NCBI GenBank assembly: GCA_037039685.1
Contig: JAWNGF010000006.1
Coordinates: forward strand, 2,852,001-2,916,000
Direction of reading: 5' to 3'
From: Ceratobasidium sp. AG-K
Taxonomy: Eukaryota; Basidiomycota; Agaricomycetes; Cantharellales; Ceratobasidiaceae
Length of the DNA: 64,000 nt
Shown: piece by piece, positions 12,080-22,422 of the stretch
How the letters are laid out: the number at the start of each line of letters is the position of its first letter
Position numbering within the stretch: position 1 is the stretch's first letter
Notes under the pieces: model-generated
Database searches by the model: none
The model's input: only the letters and a program-made list of their open reading frames with translations
Told to the model about the DNA's origin: nothing
Translations under genes and position numbers: made by a program

Positions 12080-12474
12080 TGGTATTTGGTGCTTCTTGGA
12101 TACCCATTAGTTTGTGATTGATCTATATGTTTTCATTTTATCTTCATTCTGGTTCTGAGCTCCGGTTGGCAATCTTTTACAAACGATATCGCTTTGGTCT
12201 TTCTTTCCTGATTCCCATCTGTTATGCTTGAGTTTTATAGTCGAATTAAACATCGTTTACATTCATTCTCGGTTTGGCAAAGGAGTGGTATTACGATAGC
12301 GTGGGGAGCTACAGCCAAGACTGTCGATCCTGCCGAGAGGCCGACATCTAGCAAAACAACAATATCGTCCGTGAGCGAGCATGCGGGTTGCACCCAATGT
12401 CCAGTCATACAAGAGTACGGTGCACGTTCTGTCCGAAAGCACGAACCCACGGCGAAACAACCAAGGGAGGGTGA
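12080..12474. terminator. Convergent 3' intergenic region
   Basis: The MSB1 gene (+) and the secreted-protein gene (-) converge here. The AT-rich stretch just after the MSB1 stop (about 12110-12150) is the likely 3' UTR and polyadenylation zone; no exact signal is assigned. Confidence 0.4.
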
Positions 12475-13593
12475 TTATCCAAGAAGCACGCCCACGGCTG
12501 ACATGGAAGCAAGCGCCAGAGAAGCCAAGACTGCGGCGAAGGGAGGAATCTCGGGCGATAGCTTGGTCGTGTTGGGCAAGGGCGTCGTGGTTGCGACGGT
12601 TTCGTTGGCAGTTTGAGCAATGGTGGTCGGGAGAGTTCCGCCTAGATCCAAGGGTTAGCCTCGGCCTGCCGTGAGGTGAAATTAACGCACTGATAAAACT
12701 CTCCCCGCACTGGTTAATCCAAAAGTTATCCCAGGCTGCAACAGAAGATCCAGAGGGGAGGTTCGGGCGAGCGAGTGTGTAGGCTCCTTGGGTACAGGGA
12801 GTACAAGATATGTTCTTTGGGATGTCGATGGTATGGCCTAGATGAATCCCAGTCAACACCACGCATCCACGTAAAAAGGTTACACATACTGCTAAGGACC
12901 GTAGGCGTTTTGGAAACCAGGGTACCTATGTTCAACGGCTGCCCAACCATGGCCTCCATGTTGCTGAGGGTGGTCGTGATGCAGAGCTTTTGACCATTAG
13001 CCGTACTAGAGAATGTGAGCACGGAACCAGTCACGGTCGCAACCACTTACTCCCGGAGACACATGACCTCACGAGCGGCGGGGTAGTATCCGCTAGCCTG
13101 CTGAAGAATCTACTGGAGAATAAGCAAATAACGAGGGGCGCAAGTAAATCACACACCGTTTCGACGTCGTCGGGGGACCAGCCTTTGGCAGCGAGGTCGG
13201 TTGAGCAGCCCGCCTTCAGGCTCGAGATGAGGGTCGCGATAGTGTCTACAGTACATGCCGGCTGAGTACACGACTGGAGAGCGTTGGTCAACGATTGGCG
13301 ATACACCATGTAAATTCTACCTACGGTTGATAAATAGCTATCGAACGGCCCAACCCAACTCTGGCCGTCTGGAGTGGTCAACACGTTGATAAGTCCCATA
13401 GTGTTCAGGCAATTGGCAGCAGAACCGATTGCTAGCTGTCCCATAGCCTTGTTGCAAGAATCGGAGAGACTGTCATTGGCACGTTAGCGATTGCTTGCGG
13501 CAAAGCATGGCAACATTACTTTAGAATACCCGCAAGCTGGCCAAGCGCTAGGCCTGGCAACGCGAGCAGCACGAGCGAGTGCGATCGACGCAT
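12475..13593 (-). CDS. Secreted cysteine-containing, probably GPI-anchored protein (DUF7729-like)
   Basis: Exons, 5' to 3' on the minus strand: 13593-13520, 13469-13325, 13273-13157, 13100-13051, 13005-12926, 12837-12691, 12641-12475. They total 780 nt, 259 aa plus stop, with all introns GT..AG and in phase. The start gives a clear signal peptide, MRRSHSLVLLALPGLALGQ. Mature motifs are SDSCNKAMGQLAIGSAANCL, SCTQPACTVDTIATLISSL, GYYPAAREVMCLRD, NGQKLCITTTLSNMEAMVG and SCTPCTQGAY, with regularly spaced cysteines. The C-terminus has a Thr/Asn-rich stalk, then a hydrophobic tail (FAAVLASLALASMSAVGVLLG) typical of a GPI signal. The organisation matches a widespread family of basidiomycete secreted proteins, which I recall as DUF7729; function is unknown. 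The 13324-13274 intron is 51 nt and in frame, so an unspliced form would also be open. Confidence 0.75.
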
Positions 13594-13793
13594 GACGAAG
13601 GATGGTGGTAGCAGGCAGGTGGGGAGACGGCATCGGAGAATTCAGCCGGTCCTTACGTGGGATGAAGGGTCTGATAATGCTTACGTTCCAATCGTAGAGG
13701 CTGACAAGGCAGGACGGACATGATAAATACTTTCTCATTATAATGATTCCCTTTCCAGTCCTTTCCAACTGAAATACACTAATAGTTACCGGC

Positions 13794-13991
13794 ATCTATA
13801 AAACCGGATTTTTCTACCGGGAAGAGGGATGTGGACGGAGCGCTCCCCAAGTCCTCCCAAGCCCTCCCTGATTCACGTGACTTCTCCCAAGAAGCTTGGG
13901 AGATGTTACATAAACTTGGGAGGAGTGGGGAGGAGTTGGAAGTGCTCTGTCCATGTCCCCCTTCCAGGTAGAAAAACCCAGTTTTATAGAT
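13794..13991. mobile_element. MITE, copy 1 (~198 bp, ~50 bp terminal inverted repeats)
   Basis: The left end (ATCTATAAAACCGGATTTTT) is the reverse complement of the right end (..AAAAACCCAGTTTTATAGAT), with similarity running about 50 bases inward. The same element, inverted, is at 29216-29414; the central parts align after reverse complementation (TTGGGAGAAGTCACGTGAAT against TTGGGAGAAGTCATGTGAAT). It has no coding capacity and sits about 200 bp upstream of the secreted-protein start codon. No clear target duplication is visible. Confidence 0.8.
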
Positions 13992-14710
13992 CCCTATATG
14001 CAATTGTCATACAGCTTAGATGTGAGCAAAACAAACAGTGAACTATCACCCACATGGTTTTTGAGGGACTTTAGCAGTGTCCTGGAACAAAAGACTCAAT
14101 AGCATGTGGTCTAATATGGGCTACACAGGTTGTTTGCTTATGCTGGAAGTACTTAACCATGACTTGTGAGGAGGAAGATGAGACTGCAGATTTCCCCCTC
14201 CCTCTCCTCTTGCCAACATAACTTAAGGTAAGAACCTACCACCAAGATATGCCCACAGGACCTTGTGACTCAAGTGGTTTGGTGAGTTCTCTGGAGCCCA
14301 GGACTGTTTTCCTGATGTATTGCACTTCCAGCTGGGCCATTTTCCAATCCCTGTTTCCTTGTCACATTGGCATCAGGATACTGGTTGCAGTCTGATCAAC
14401 AATTGGAAGGAATTTGATATATAGAAGTGTGAATGCAGCTTGCATGTGCTTATAATATGTCAACATAATAGACTAATAATTGCCCTCCTGGTAATTTCTT
14501 GTGACAGGATGGCATGCCATGATCATGCTGTTAGGTGTTTATAATGGCAATTCAGCTTGCTGTATCTAAGACAGCATGCTCTAGATTCTTACAAGACTTG
14601 AGCCTGCCAGATATCCAGATTCCAGAATGGAAATGTTTGTAGCATGCCTCCCAGATCATTCCATATCCTTCAGAAACCTTTATCTGGTTCTCAAATCAGT
14701 TTCAATTCTA
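13992..14710. other. CpG-free non-coding stretch
   Basis: No gene or repeat is recognised. I found no CG dinucleotide from about 13,880 to about 15,170. It probably includes the 3' flank of the Plavaka relic. Confidence 0.6.
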
Positions 14711-14751
14711 TCAATCATATAACTCTTGTATCAATCCTGTTCCCTCATCTT

Positions 14752-15291
14752 TGTCATGATCCATCCATGACACCAACAGACTCTGCTTGCTTGACTGGAC
14801 TCATGGCAGCCTTAAGCACCCAATGTACATAGATGTGGCCCTCTCCCTTGTTTTGTGAGGTGTATGGATGACTTGTCCCCACAGCCCATATGGCTGTGCT
14901 GTCTTCTAGATCTTTCCTTCAGAAAGATTGACCTTCTAGAACTTCCATCTAGAAAGTCTTTGTGACTTGCTGACTGAGCATGGCACCTGATTGGCCACAT
15001 ATGTATTGTACCACTTTGAGGCATTTATGCCTCTGACTATATATACCAGCTTGCAAGCATGGACTTACTCCAGCTTGCTTTGCCTTGTCATCTCTCCCCT
15101 TGAGTGCAACTAAGTCACTAGGCCTTCAGGCCATCATCTCAAATGCTAAGTGGGCCCCAGGCCATTGTCATAAGGTCGCTAAGGTTGCACTAGCAACTTA
15201 GCATACAGTATGGAGCCTCTAAGGCAGCTTGAGGCCTATAAGGTGCAAACAGACATGGACATTGGTCAACCAGCATAAAAGGGTTGTGACA
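14752..15291 (+). mobile_element. Solo LTR (family A) in the Plavaka 3' end
   Basis: A 540 bp unit begins TGTCATGATC and ends GGTTGTGACA, with a TATATATACC promoter-like box near 15040. It is flanked by ATCTT (14747-14751) and GTCTT (15292-15296), a five-base target duplication with one C/T transition. Removing it restores the Plavaka reading frame to its stop codon. No second copy of this LTR lies in the window. Confidence 0.75.
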
Positions 15292-16876
15292 GTCTTCCCC
15301 TAACTTGTCCAATCCAGATTCATCCTCATCCTTGTCCTTGCCACCTCTCCATGTGTTGTATGTTTTGGGCTCACCATCACCATTGCATTGGTCATCTTCT
15401 TCCTCTTCTTCCCCATCTCCACCACCATTGTTTCTGTTGCCCCCTTCTGTGCCTTTTGCTGTTCTGTTTCCTGCTTTTTGTGTTCCTAAGGTTGCATTGC
15501 ACTGGGCCAGCTTGCCAGAGGTGTTTAGCTCTGTATTGGGCTCCTCCACATCCCAATCCATTGGCTCCTCATCACCAACTTCAGTAGATACATGTGAGAA
15601 ATCCAATTAGTGGCAGTGTGTGATACATACCATATGATGTCTTGACTTCAATAGTATTGTTGATTGGCCCAGCTTGATTGAAGTGACCAATACCTCTGCC
15701 AAGGTACCTCATCAGCATCTCACAATTGACAAATCTTTTTACGACCACATCAGTACAATACTCAGAGTCACAGTGGCAATAGCTTACCAATTCACATACA
15801 GAAATTTCCAGGTGGTTGCAATACCCAAGGCCTGACCATTGGATCTACTTGGATACTCCACTTCTCCAGAGTTGAACTCTGGGCTCAGGTGAGAATTTCA
15901 AACAATATGTGCTTAGTCAACAAACCTGTCCACATTGAGTAGTTCCACTTTGTTTCAACAAGAAGTGAAGGATTGCCAATCTAATCAAGATATGTTCCAG
16001 CCACCTGGCTGCTCTGTATCATAATCAAGCCATTGAATCCAAAGGAAATCCATGCGCTTGGGTGGCCACCAAGTTGCAGCACAGCTAAACCATACATTGA
16101 CATGGTGAATGCTAAATACTTCAGTGTACAGGAATGGATGGGTAGCATGGTCATTGGGGGGTTGTTCAGGAGCATGATAAACCACAAGTTTGATCTTGTA
16201 GAAATTGTGTCCTGTTGGCAGCAAATGTTGTACAATGTATAGTTGATTTGCAGGGTTGCATGAGTATGCATCCTATTGTTGTGAAACAAAATTCTTCCAA
16301 TTTTGCTGGGGTTTGAGTGAGGGTATAGCCAATACAAGAGGTGTTCCTTAAATTCAGGAATAAAAAACTAATCATTATTTGGCAAAACATGTTTAGAACT
16401 TGGCAAGTAAGATATTCACAAGACATACCTTTATCCAACACTTGTGATGATTTTGGCTAAACCATAATGGTATCAATAGGGCACCACACACTCATTCAGC
16501 TTGCCCAATGAGGTATGGAAGCTCCCCATCTATGCCCCTAAGCAAATGGCCTAGCCTGTGGTCATTGGAGGACATTGATTCAGGTGTGGATCTGTTTTTG
16601 ATCATTTCAAGACACTGCTCAATATTATTGAGGTTTTTGCCAATGTCTCCAATGCATGTCACTTGTGGGACAGCATCATGATAGTGGGTCTGTTCCCACT
16701 GTGCTTTGATCTTGCAGTGATGCAATTCAGCCTGAGAATAGAAATTAAGTTCAGAGTGACAACACTTTATTTGATGGGCTTGACTCACAATTTGCATGGA
16801 GAAGAAGTCAGCAGTTTCAACCTGTGGAACAGTGTGTTGCAACCCAATGTTATGATGGTTGCCAAATGTAACTGTA

Positions 16877-17308
16877 TGTGCCCAAGTCAAGACTTAGAGA
16901 GACTTGGCACCCAAAGAGCTGTGAACTGTAGACTGTGAATGGCACTAAGACCTGAGGATCCAAGGTAACCCTGAGGGAAACCTAGTGAGGGACTGTTTGT
17001 TGGGGAAATGACAAGGCAAAACAAGATGGGGATACCATGCTTGTTGTTGCCTCATTATATATTCAGAAAAGGCATGAGTCATACAAACTAACCAATCAGA
17101 AAGCTCTATGAGTCATGTCCTATAAAGGAACATGTCTTGCCAAGAAAGGAAGTTGTAAGACAAAAGAAAAAGGAAGCAGCTTAAGGCTGGGCAAGGACAA
17201 GAGAAAACTGGACACAAAGGAAGTGCGCACAAAGGAAAGCAGAACAAAGGAGACACAAGATGAGCAAATAGGGGACCAAGTCCATTTGAGGGGGCTTGGG
17301 CCATGACA
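16877..17308 (-). mobile_element. Solo LTR (family B), copy 1, in Plavaka
   Basis: A ~432 bp unit; on the minus strand it begins TGTCATGGCCCAAG and ends near TTGGGCACA. A second copy is at 39462-39914. It splits the Plavaka protein just after LNTYKLHAISDYPGT. Flanks CTGTA and CAGTG are not a convincing target duplication, so some flanking sequence was probably lost. Confidence 0.75.
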
Positions 17309-18828
17309 CAGTGCCTGGGTAATCACTAATTGCATGCAATTTGTATGTGTTCAGGTCAAGTGCACACTTTTTTGTGTAAGTGGAGCAGTGGAGGCCATAC
17401 CACCCACACCACTGCTTGCCCAAGCAGCTGCATGATGTTGACAGGCTTGAAGCTCTTGAGAAGTTTCATAGACTTCAAGTGCTGATGTCTGTCCCTCCAA
17501 GTGGCATAGCTGTTTGCAGGGCTTACTACTAAGCATGGTTAAAGTCTTGATTGTCAATGATGTCTGCAGTCATAATTATGCCAACAAGTGCCAGTAGGCC
17601 AAAGTGAAGAGTAGATTCTGGACAGAGGAGTTGATGTTAGCTGGCAAAAGAACTTGAAACACAGGCATACAACACTGTATGCTGTTGCATATAGTGTGTG
17701 CCTGTTGGTTTGGCAGCAATCAAAATTGCTGACCTGCCCTACCTCCTCAAAGTTGTGTGCAGCTAGTTGTTTCATACTGGCAGCATCCTTGCTAAAGAAG
17801 CAAATGGTGGAGTTACCAAATGTGAGCACACATTGGAAGCTGTTTGTAAGCCATGTAAGTGTGCCCATGTCCAAAAGCAGGGGGAAGAACTCACTGTTTA
17901 TGATTTTCAGTAACTGCATTGCTACCATACCCATAGAGAATGATAAGCAGATGGATTAGGAGCAACTTCCAAACCTCCAGCTCAACCTCATGGAGAAATT
18001 CAACAACAAACAGATTATGGAAGTCAAACTTGAGCCCAGAATGGTGGTTTGAAAATGCATTCTATGGTCAAAGTGAATAGATAATTCTATCAAAGAAATA
18101 CGCACCTAGAGCTTACAACAGTGGGAACTAGCAATGCTGGTTGAAGAATTTTCTCAACTTCTGTGTTTCCAACAGCTTTCCAATCCTCATAGATCACTTT
18201 ACAGGCCTTTTGAACAAGTTGACATTGCTGAGTGCTGTCTTTTTGGTGGTGTTCCTTTCTGGAGCTGCATGTCAAAAAAACTCTACCAATTAGGGGAGTA
18301 CAATTCATCAGCACAAGGCATCCAGGGAAGGGACAATGGCCCTTGCCACAAATTGTAGCAAGCAGAACCCAGCATGCCAATTTTGTCAGTTTTGAAAAAG
18401 TCAAAATAGAGGATATTTGACTGCATACTTCTCTGGATAGTATGCAGAATATGTGAATAATTGTGGAAAAGCTCACTGCTTGATTCTGTCTGCACACAGG
18501 ATGACAATGCCAAGATACCATGCATGCAGGAGTCACCATCTAAGATTTCATTGATTACAGCATGCATGAGTTCACAGTGAAGGTGGGTTAATAGGCTGGC
18601 TGATGGTGGCCAACCGCTCAGTTTGGACAGGATGTCATTGATATTATCAGGTGACTAAAGTGTATAAATTTAATCAGGTAACAACCCAAGGACCACACAG
18701 AGCCAAAGTACTTACTGATGGAATATGTGGAACTTCAACACATGAGTTTGACATTGACTTGCAGCACTGGGTATTTGCTCAAGTTGCCCAGCCACCCACA
18801 CAATGGCCAGGCCTTCTTTGTGGTGAAG

Positions 18829-19317
18829 TGTCACAACCTGCTCAGAGAAGGTTTGTTTGAGACTAATGAGCAGCTCTTAGGCCTGAAAATCACTGAGAGG
18901 CTCCAAGAGATGTTGGATAACCTCCTCAGGGCAAAGTAGAGTGGGTAAACAACAAGGTAAATCATTCTTGGGGTTCCAAGACAATTTCCTTTGCATCTTT
19001 TAGAGCAAGCAAACCAAATAAGAACTATATACATGGAGAAAGTGCAGCAAGCCCAAATGGAGCAGGATCAGAACATCAGAAGAAGAAGTGCATGTAGCAC
19101 ATGGAGATCTAAGCGCAGCAGCATGGGAAAATCAGAGAACAGGGGCAACATGCCATTCAGCCACATGGGCCAAGAACTAAGCAAGGGAAGCAACAACAAA
19201 GGAGCAGCAATCAAAACAAAGTATGTGGCAGAAGATAAGCACAACAAGGAAGGAGAACAGCACACAAGTCACTGAAACACAATACATAGTCCATTGTCAG
19301 GAGCATGGCTGGTGACA
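18829..19317 (-). mobile_element. Solo LTR (family C), copy 1, in Plavaka
   Basis: A 489 bp unit running TGTCACAACCTGCTCAG..GGCTGGTGACA on the plus strand, the reverse complement of the LTRs at 55361-55854 and 58758-59269. No matching target duplication (TGAAG / TTGTC). It lies within the N-terminal Plavaka region. Confidence 0.78.
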
Positions 19318-19750
19318 TTGTCCCCCCCTAAAATGGGCCATTGGTGGAGTCACTGGACCATTGGCAATGGCCCCAGCCCACTTGGAAATTGCTGTCCCAA
19401 TCAGAAGCAACTGGAGCCTCTGTAAACCATCCACAACTAGCCACAGGCTCCTCTGGAAGCAGTTCACCCTCTGGGTATTGGAGAAGGGGTGGATTGGGTT
19501 CTGGGTTGTCTGTGATTGCAAATCAATCAAAGGAAACATGCAATTCCTTGTCATTTCTGATGTAAGAGTGGTCTATATACTAGGATAAGGATACTCCAAC
19601 CTCCAGTCAGCAGTTTGTGTAGCAATGCCAAGCAATGACCTTGTGGAACTTGTGGAAATTGTGTGTATAGAAATGGTGCCAGCAATAGAAGGGACCACCG
19701 TTCAGGGAAGTGGGATTGTCACTGCTGAGGTGGTAGAGGCAGCCATAGTG

Positions 19751-20194
19751 TGTCACAACCTTTTCTCGTCCTCTTCTTGCTGTTTTGTTGCCTTGTGTTT
19801 GGTCTTGTTCTTCTTGCCTTGGCGCATTTAGTCGCCTTTATGTAAGCCTTGACCACGGGACATGCCTGCCTGGCCTGTTCCCTTATCTCCTTGGCCTCCA
19901 TGGACTTATCATGTTTCCTTTGTTCTTTCCTCTCTTCTCTTGGACTCTTGCTTTCCCTCCTTTTGGTTTCCCTTGTTGCTTGCTCTCTATTGTACATAGC
20001 CACAGTAGCACGTATATATACCAGCAACACAAGTCTTGCCTCCACAAGACTTGTTCTCTTGTTGTTTTCCCCACCACTCATTGCATGACTCACTTAGGCC
20101 TAAGTGCCATACATTTGACCCTCGTTGTTGCCCCAACCCCCATCCTCACTGCCTGTGGAGTCTCGGCCTCCAAGGTTCAACTAGGGTTGTGACA
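19751..20194 (+). repeat. gypsy-1 5' LTR
   Basis: TGTCACAACC..GGTTGTGACA, 444 bp, with a TATATATACC box near 20018. It differs from the 3' LTR at 12 positions by my count, all transitions and nearly all at CpG sites. Confidence 0.9.
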
Positions 20195-20601
20195 CTAGAA
20201 CAAGTCTTGTTGCCTTTGCTGCGGATACAGCCTTTGTTGCTGTTGGAACCAGGTCTTTCATCACCAGGTCACCTCTGAGCATTTGCACACCCCTCACCAT
20301 TGTCAGCTAATACCCCCATCTCTCCCCTGCATCATTTACACGTTGAGGCACACTGCAGCTTGCACCATTAGCCTGTCAACAACGTCCCCTATCCTCTGAT
20401 ATCACTGAACCGTGGCCACCTAATCAGGAAGCACCATTCATATATTCTATTGGAACAAGGACCTCTGAGACCATTGCACTGAACCTACCATTGACTAGGT
20501 TCCCCCTATACATTCCATCTCTACCCAGGGGATATATTTTCTATAACAAACATTACTAGCCAATTTTGGTTGAAGCACACCAGGAAGCGCATTTATTATA
20601 G

Positions 20602-22262
20602 ATGTCCAACAGAAGCTGTGCAAATTCAGCAGATTCCTACCAAGCAACAATGTCTTCCATGATGCCCTCCTTCTCTAAGGGCAAAAGCCCCATTGCAATA
20701 CCTCCACCAGAAACCCCCCTCCATCAAACTTGCTTCTCAGAACCTCCCCCATCAAGGAAAGAAGGCAACAAGGAAGGATCAGTAGGGGATACAACCATTC
20801 ATTCCCAACTGGCCCCCTACAAAACCTTTGACACAGAATCAAGACCACCGTCTCCTGCCATTAGGGAATACAAGGGCGACTCCTGGTGGGAAACCTGTGA
20901 AGGCAATTTTCAAAAAGAAGTCCTCTTCATTCTCAGGGAATTATTGTTGTGCCATAGTCTCATGGCAGAGAGGTTGGAACATGTTGAACAATGGATCCTA
21001 CATAATAGAGATGATGGAAATATCTGCATCGACAACTGACGGAAATTGCGGATCAGAATTGCAAACTATACAACGAAATGACAGATCAACATAGAATAAC
21101 AAGGGATGCAGTTTGGGCACAAGGAATTGTATCAAGTGGGAGACCAACAGGAGGAAGTGGAACAACTGTGGCTCAAACCAACACCCTAACAACCAGTCAA
21201 CTAGGATTGTTGCTAGGAGGAGGAACAGCAACCCAAGGACTAAGGGGCTCTATGATGTGATTTGCACCACCCTTGTCAGGAGCAACAACAGCCCCAACAT
21301 CTTCAATCTTTGGAAGTGGAAGAACGGAAAAATCAGCAGCATCCAAACCAACTGAATTCCAGGGGGAGCAAGGAGCCAAGGCCAGGGATTTTACTTACTC
21401 CTGCGCAAATTACATTGCCAACTCCCACTACACCACTGCCTTGGATGAAAAGAAGATCTGTCTTATCATTTCATACCTATGCGGCCCTGCTATTGACTGG
21501 ATTCGCCCTTTCCAAGACCTACACAATGCAGGTGTACCCCAAGCCATTTTTACAAGTCTAGATATCTTTCAGCAGGAGTGGGAATTAGCCTTTGGCAAAA
21601 TAGAGCAAGTAGAGGTCTACAGACAGAAGTACAAGGCACTTTCCCAGACCAAAACAGTGGTCAAATACCTCACCCAATTTAGGATTCTGTCGGCACCGCT
21701 AGACTACAATGAGCAGACCCTGAAAGACAACTTCTATGCAGGGCTCAAGGACAACATCAAGGATATGCTAACCTCCCAGGCCTATAATCATCACAATGCA
21801 ACACTACAGGAACTGTTTACTAGGACCCAGGAAATTGATGCCGCGCTCATTGCAAGGAACATGGAGAAAAAGGGAACCAACGTCCTGGAGAGGGCAACTT
21901 CAAGTGGCACCCAGAAGCGGGTAACCACAAGCGCAACAGCGCATAGATACCAGAAAGGAGAGGCGATCTACAAAGTTACTCCCCAGGGCAGCAAGAAGGG
22001 CATGATGAGTCAATTAGCAAGAACAAATGCAGTTTCCTTACCCCCAAGGTCAAATGGGCTGATGGAACAACGTCGGAAATCCCCTTTAGCTTCATCAAAC
22101 CAGATGTTTGCCAGGCTAGGGTGGAAGTAGCAGCAGTCACGAGCGAAACCACCTGTTATTGCTGCCAGAAAAAGGGGCATATTGCTAAAGATTGTTGAAC
22201 GCAAATAGCAGCCCTGGAAGAAGTCGTTACTAGTGATTTGGAGTTGGGAAAAGGCAGCAACT
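20602..22262 (+). pseudogene. gypsy-1 gag, broken
   Basis: Gag (capsid and nucleocapsid) in pieces. 20602-21039 is an N-terminal part with a helical MAERLEHVEQWI region. A frameshift near 21030 moves to the frame of 21078-21260, which ends in a TGA (21258-21260) and continues in the same frame as 21273-22130. Capsid-like features are GPAIDWIRPFQ, WELAFGKIEQVEVYRQKYKA and FYAGLKDNIKDML. The nucleocapsid CCHC knuckle CYCCQKKGHIAKDC sits at about 22157-22195, followed at once by TGA (22196-22198). Confidence 0.85.
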
Positions 22263-22422
22263 GAGGGGAGCATCAGGCGCCCTAAAGTCGGAATTAGATT
22301 GTGTAATCTCAGGAAATCAAAAGCAGTCTGTAAACAAAATATATCTTTGTTCCACCAAATATGCAGACCAGCTTTGCATTCCCATCACGATTGAAAGCCT
22401 GAAAAACCTTATTACCGTAGCC

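Larger units (their letters stand above)
14711..19746 (-). pseudogene. Plavaka-type DNA transposon protein, decayed, carrying three LTR insertions
   Basis: The transposase-like protein of Plavaka elements (large basidiomycete DNA transposons), read right to left. An N-terminal Pro/acidic region is at about 19560-19320. The core, 18540-17930, includes KVIYEDWKAVGN..VEKILQPA..LVPT and FDFHNLFVVEFLHEVELEVW. KDAASMKQLAAHNFEEV is near 17800 and LNTYKLHAISDY near 17340. The C-terminal part holds THATLQINYTLYN (16280), a PPKRMDFLWIQWLDYDT segment (16070), CEMLMRYLGRGIGHF (15710), and an acidic tail (about 15590-15295). Removing the LTR at 14752-15291 joins the tail to GED/EGTGLIQELYD and a stop at 14711. 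Many stops and frameshifts make it non-functional. A Cys2His2 start and terminal repeats were not found. Confidence 0.75.

Noticed and set aside
15190..15606. 138-codon acidic minus-strand ORF as an independent gene
   Set aside because: It spans the LTR boundary at 15291. The acidic part is the Plavaka C-terminal tail and the rest is LTR sequence.
16872..17313. Target duplication CTGTA/CAGTG for the family B LTR
   Set aside because: Only three of five bases agree on the minus-strand reading, and protein alignment suggests flanking residues were lost.
19785..20192. 135-codon ORF repeated at 26466-26873, looking like a conserved hydrophobic protein
   Set aside because: Both lie wholly inside the gypsy-1 LTR pair, and their similarity is LTR identity.
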